A stretch of DNA of 15,698 bases from Alphaproteobacteria bacterium UBA6062 (GTDB lineage Bacteria > Pseudomonadota > Alphaproteobacteria > Sneathiellales > Sneathiellaceae): positions 1-15,698 of the forward strand of contig DIYE01000369.1 in NCBI GenBank assembly GCA_002428885.1, written 5' to 3'. Positions 13,403-15,698 of this stretch are shown one piece after another. How positions within the stretch are numbered: the first letter of the stretch is position 1; every line of letters starts with the position of its first letter. Under the pieces are notes generated by a model. That model saw only the letters and a list, made by a program, of their open reading frames with translations. It made no database searches and was not told the DNA's origin. The position numbers and the translations under genes are program-made.

Positions 13403-14626
13403 ATGAGTCATGTTCCGTTGTCCTTATTTCTAAGTGGCAGCCTGGTGCGCCGGGCCTTTATCGTCGCTCTGATTGCCGGCTCAATCCTGACCGTCATCAA
13501 CCAATGGCAAGGTTTATGGGGGGAAGCCATCATCAGTTGGCCGAAACTCTTCCTCACTTATTGTGTCCCTTATCTTGTCTCGTCCGTATCCAGCTATCTG
13601 GCAGCCGTTACAGATGCAAAAAACGCAGCACTGGCTCAGGCAGAACCGGCAGATGTGACGCCCTTTCCTGAACCGGAAGCCTCACCGATAGAAGAAGCGC
13701 CAGAAGTAATCGAGCCTCTCCCGGAACCTGCGCTTGAAAATACCGAACCGGAAAACCCTGCCAGTGAACCACCTGTTGCAGTCGTGAGCTTTGATCCGGT
13801 TCATGACCTTCTCGATGCGGCTATCACCACCGGCTCCGAGATCAAAAATAATGCCACCAATGTGAATGCAACGTCCAAAGAAAGAAGCATTTTTATTGGT
13901 GACCTGGTTTCAAAAGCGGAAAACCTGTCGGAAAAAGTCGATATCCTGCTGGCCCAGATGGCGGACAATAAAGGTAATCTCGAGACTGTCGGTACTGCCG
14001 CGCAAAACATCACCACAACCTTCTCAGGAATTTGCAACGAAATGCAAACCGGCCGGGAAAACAGTCAGCAACTGTGTGAGAAAGCCCAGAATTTCAGTCA
14101 GCGGTTTGAAGAGATCAATGTCATCGCAACGGAGATTTCCAAGATCGCAGAACAGACCAATCTGCTGGCTCTCAACGCCACCATTGAAGCCGCCCGGGCC
14201 GGAGATGCCGGAAAAGGCTTCGCCGTCGTTGCCAGCGAGGTCAAGTTGCTCGCAACAGATGTGACCAAAGCGGTCGACAAGGTCAATGCGCTCCTGGAAG
14301 GACTGACAGAAGAGCTATCCTCCCTGCTCACCGGTATCGGTACGCTGGAAAAAACCATGACCTCCACGGAAGAACGGGTTCGGGATGATCAAAAGGGCGC
14401 TGAAGAGACGCGCGAGCATCTGTCAGAGCATCTGGTAAAATCTCAGGAACAGCTCGACAGCCTGACCGGAGAGCTTTCCGTCATTCCGTCCCTGACAGAT
14501 GCTATCCGGGAAATAAAAGCCAATACGGAAGGGGCAGTTGCCGGTTCTGCCCGGAATATGGAACTCACCAGCAGTCTGATCGGAGACCTGGAAACAGCCC
14601 ACTCCCGCCTTCGGGATATCGCCTGA
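13403..14626 (+). CDS. Chemoreceptor with an NrtS-like transporter domain as its membrane sensor
   Basis: A 407-residue membrane protein. Residues about 8-68 resemble NrtS, the small two-helix nitrate/nitrite transporter: L-V-R-R-A near 14-18, a first helix ending LTVINQ (29-34), a short outside loop, then a second helix with K48-LFLTYCVPYLVS (48-60). An unusual linker (about 80-127) is rich in proline and glutamate. Residues about 131-400 form a methyl-accepting signalling hairpin whose tip, EQTNLLALNATIEAARAG (250-267) then GFAVVASEV, is the conserved CheA/CheW contact. Each arm is about 17 heptads. There is no periplasmic ligand-binding domain, HAMP domain or C-terminal CheR/CheB pentapeptide. 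The inferred role is chemotaxis toward nitrate or nitrite with a transporter-derived domain as sensor. The ATG has GGAGGA upstream. No other chemotaxis gene is nearby. A role in something other than nitrate sensing remains possible. Confidence 0.85.
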   Translation: MSHVPLSLFLSGSLVRRAFIVALIAGSILTVINQWQGLWGEAIISWPKLFLTYCVPYLVSSVSSYLAAVTDAKNAALAQAEPADVTPFPEPEASPIEEAPEVIEPLPEPALENTEPENPASEPPVAVVSFDPVHDLLDAAITTGSEIKNNATNVNATSKERSIFIGDLVSKAENLSEKVDILLAQMADNKGNLETVGTAAQNITTTFSGICNEMQTGRENSQQLCEKAQNFSQRFEEINVIATEISKIAEQTNLLALNATIEAARAGDAGKGFAVVASEVKLLATDVTKAVDKVNALLEGLTEELSSLLTGIGTLEKTMTSTEERVRDDQKGAEETREHLSEHLVKSQEQLDSLTGELSVIPSLTDAIREIKANTEGAVAGSARNMELTSSLIGDLETAHSRLRDIA

Positions 14627-14646
14627 AATTAAGAGGTCTCAGTCTT

Positions 14647-14672
14647 GGGAAGGAGTCCTCTGCTCCTTTCCC
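14647..14672 (+). terminator. Likely intrinsic terminator after the chemoreceptor gene
   Basis: GGGAAGGAG (14647-14655) pairs with CTCCTTTCCC (14663-14672), leaving one bulged T and a 7-base loop. It begins 20 bases after the stop codon. The following plus-strand sequence (TTGCTAGCCTTATCGTTTTCC) is only moderately T-rich. Confidence 0.55.
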
Positions 14673-14701
14673 TTGCTAGCCTTATCGTTTTCCCCTATTT
14701 T
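14673..14701 (+). promoter_or_regulatory. Possible promoter of argG
   Basis: TTGCTA (14673-14678) and TATTTT (14696-14701) are separated by exactly 17 bases and each matches 4 of 6 consensus positions. They lie directly after the terminator hairpin and 47 bases before the argG start. No ARG-box-like palindrome was recognised. Confidence 0.35.
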
Positions 14702-14748
14702 GCGCGCTTTACACTGTCAGATATCGATTTCCGTAAAGGTACGCGCTC

Positions 14749-15698
14749 ATGTCTCAAGACATCAAGAAAGTCGTCCTGGCCTATTCCGGAGGCCTGGATA
14801 CCTCTGTTATCCTGAAATGGTTGCAGACGACCTATAATTGCGAGGTGGTGACCTTCACCGCCGATCTCGGCCAGGGAGAAGAGCTGGAACCGGCCCGCCA
14901 GAAAGCGGAAATGCTGGGTATCAAGGAAATCTATATTGACGACCTGCGCGAAGAATTTGTCCGCGACTTCGTCTTTCCCATGTTCCGGGCCAATGCGGTT
15001 TATGAAGGCCAGTATCTGCTTGGAACGTCCATCGCCCGTCCGCTGATCTCCAAGCGGCAGATTGAAATTGCCCGCGAGGTTGGTGCTGATGCGGTTGCTC
15101 ACGGTGCGACCGGTAAAGGGAATGACCAGGTCCGTTTCGAGCTTGGCTATTACGCCCTGAACCCGGATATCAAGGTTATCTCTCCCTGGCGGGAATGGGA
15201 CCTCAACTCCCGGACCAAACTGATCGATTTTGCCGAGAAGAATCAGATCCCGATCCCCAAGGACAAGCATGGTGAAGCGCCCTTCTCCGTGGATGCCAAC
15301 CTTCTGCATATCTCTGCCGAAGGCAAGGCGCTTGAAGATCCTTGGGAAGAAGCCGGTGAATATGTCTATACCCGCACCGTTGCCCCGGAAGAGGCACCGG
15401 ATACGCCGACTTATATCGAAATCGAATATGAAAAAGGCGATCCTGTTGCCCTCGACGGCAAGCGTCTCAGCCCGGCTGAAATGCTGACCGCCCTCAACAA
15501 GGTAGCCGGTGAAAACGGCATTGGCCGCCTTGATCTGGTGGAAGGTCGTTTTGTCGGCATGAAATCCCGCGGTATTTATGAAACACCGGGCGGCACCATC
15601 ATGCTGGAAGCTCACCGGGGGATCGAGCAGATCACCCTGGACCGGGGCGCCATGCATCTGAAAGACAATATCATGCCCCGCTATGCAGAGCTGATCTA
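14749..15698 (+). CDS. argG: Argininosuccinate synthase, 5' part (runs off the window)
   Basis: Joins citrulline and aspartate with ATP to form argininosuccinate, the penultimate step of arginine synthesis, in the cytoplasm. The frame is open from the ATG at 14749 to the last base, giving 316 codons of an enzyme usually about 400 residues long, so roughly the last fifth is missing. The N-terminal ATP pyrophosphatase loop A11-Y-S-G-G-L-D-T-S19 is intact, followed by YEGQYLLGTSIARPLI, the HGATGKGNDQVRFE stretch, the ISPWREW segment, KHGEAPFSVDANLLH and GMKSRGIYETPGGTI, all typical of ArgG. AAAGG lies about 9 bases before the ATG. No frameshift or internal stop was seen. It is separated from the chemoreceptor gene by a terminator hairpin and a possible promoter of its own. 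Confidence 0.96.
   Translation, partial: MSQDIKKVVLAYSGGLDTSVILKWLQTTYNCEVVTFTADLGQGEELEPARQKAEMLGIKEIYIDDLREEFVRDFVFPMFRANAVYEGQYLLGTSIARPLISKRQIEIAREVGADAVAHGATGKGNDQVRFELGYYALNPDIKVISPWREWDLNSRTKLIDFAEKNQIPIPKDKHGEAPFSVDANLLHISAEGKALEDPWEEAGEYVYTRTVAPEEAPDTPTYIEIEYEKGDPVALDGKRLSPAEMLTALNKVAGENGIGRLDLVEGRFVGMKSRGIYETPGGTIMLEAHRGIEQITLDRGAMHLKDNIMPRYAELI

Noticed and set aside
13403..14626. The idea that the chemoreceptor is a truncated ordinary MCP that lost its sensor domain
   Set aside because: The membrane region carries NrtS-like residues rather than random hydrophobic sequence, the signalling hairpin is complete with arms of similar length, and the gene has its own ribosome site and upstream region.
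14695..15657. A 320-codon open frame on the minus strand
   Set aside because: It lies almost wholly antisense to argG, whose product is unmistakable on the plus strand, and its own translation has no recognisable domain. The frame is open because of codon bias in argG.

Overview
The window looks like chromosomal DNA of an alphaproteobacterium of moderate GC (roughly 50% by eye, not counted). The indicators are an invasion-associated locus B (IalB) protein directly upstream of rlmN with argG close behind, a Rhizobium-type class of L-asparaginase, a methyltransferase of the YPYPP-motif type, and a bacterial protein closely resembling human HSD17B10. There are no rRNAs, tRNAs, CRISPR arrays, insertion sequences or phage genes. 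The genus cannot be fixed from the sequence alone.

Layout. 1-940: a secreted protein of unknown function behind a 236-base leader that carries two inverted repeats, ended by a hairpin. 941-2329 (minus): a low-molecular-weight tyrosine phosphatase followed by a spermidine-synthase-family aminopropyltransferase with altered active-site motifs. 2396-2692 (plus): pterin-4a-carbinolamine dehydratase. 2719-3480 (minus): short-chain 3-hydroxyacyl-CoA dehydrogenase. 3605-3988 (plus): small DUF1232/YkvA protein. 3989-5880 (minus): two paralogous EamA-type transporters joined by a 4-base GTGA overlap. 5953-7402 (minus): succinyl-CoA:3-ketoacid CoA-transferase operon scoA-scoB with a recognisable promoter and a strong intrinsic terminator. 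7506-9739 (minus): a zinc-independent quinone oxidoreductase followed by a two-domain SAM methyltransferase. 9843-10880 (minus): Ser/Lys, metal-site L-asparaginase. 10955-15698 (plus): TrmH-family RNA methyltransferase, IalB-like secreted protein, RlmN, a chemoreceptor, and the first 316 codons of argG, which runs off the end.

Most of the window is core metabolism: ketone-body and acyl-CoA oxidation (scoA/scoB and the HSD17B10-like dehydrogenase), polyamine, asparagine and arginine metabolism, and RNA methylation. The gene that stands out is at 13403-14626. It has no conventional ligand-binding domain. Its N-terminal two-helix membrane segment resembles the small nitrate/nitrite transporter NrtS and is joined through a proline/glutamate-rich linker to a complete methyl-accepting chemotaxis signalling domain. 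This looks like a transporter-derived chemoreceptor, probably for nitrate or nitrite, placed between rlmN and argG. Other points of interest are the orphan secreted protein with its paired palindromes and the spermidine synthase with a DxxE in place of the usual DxxD.
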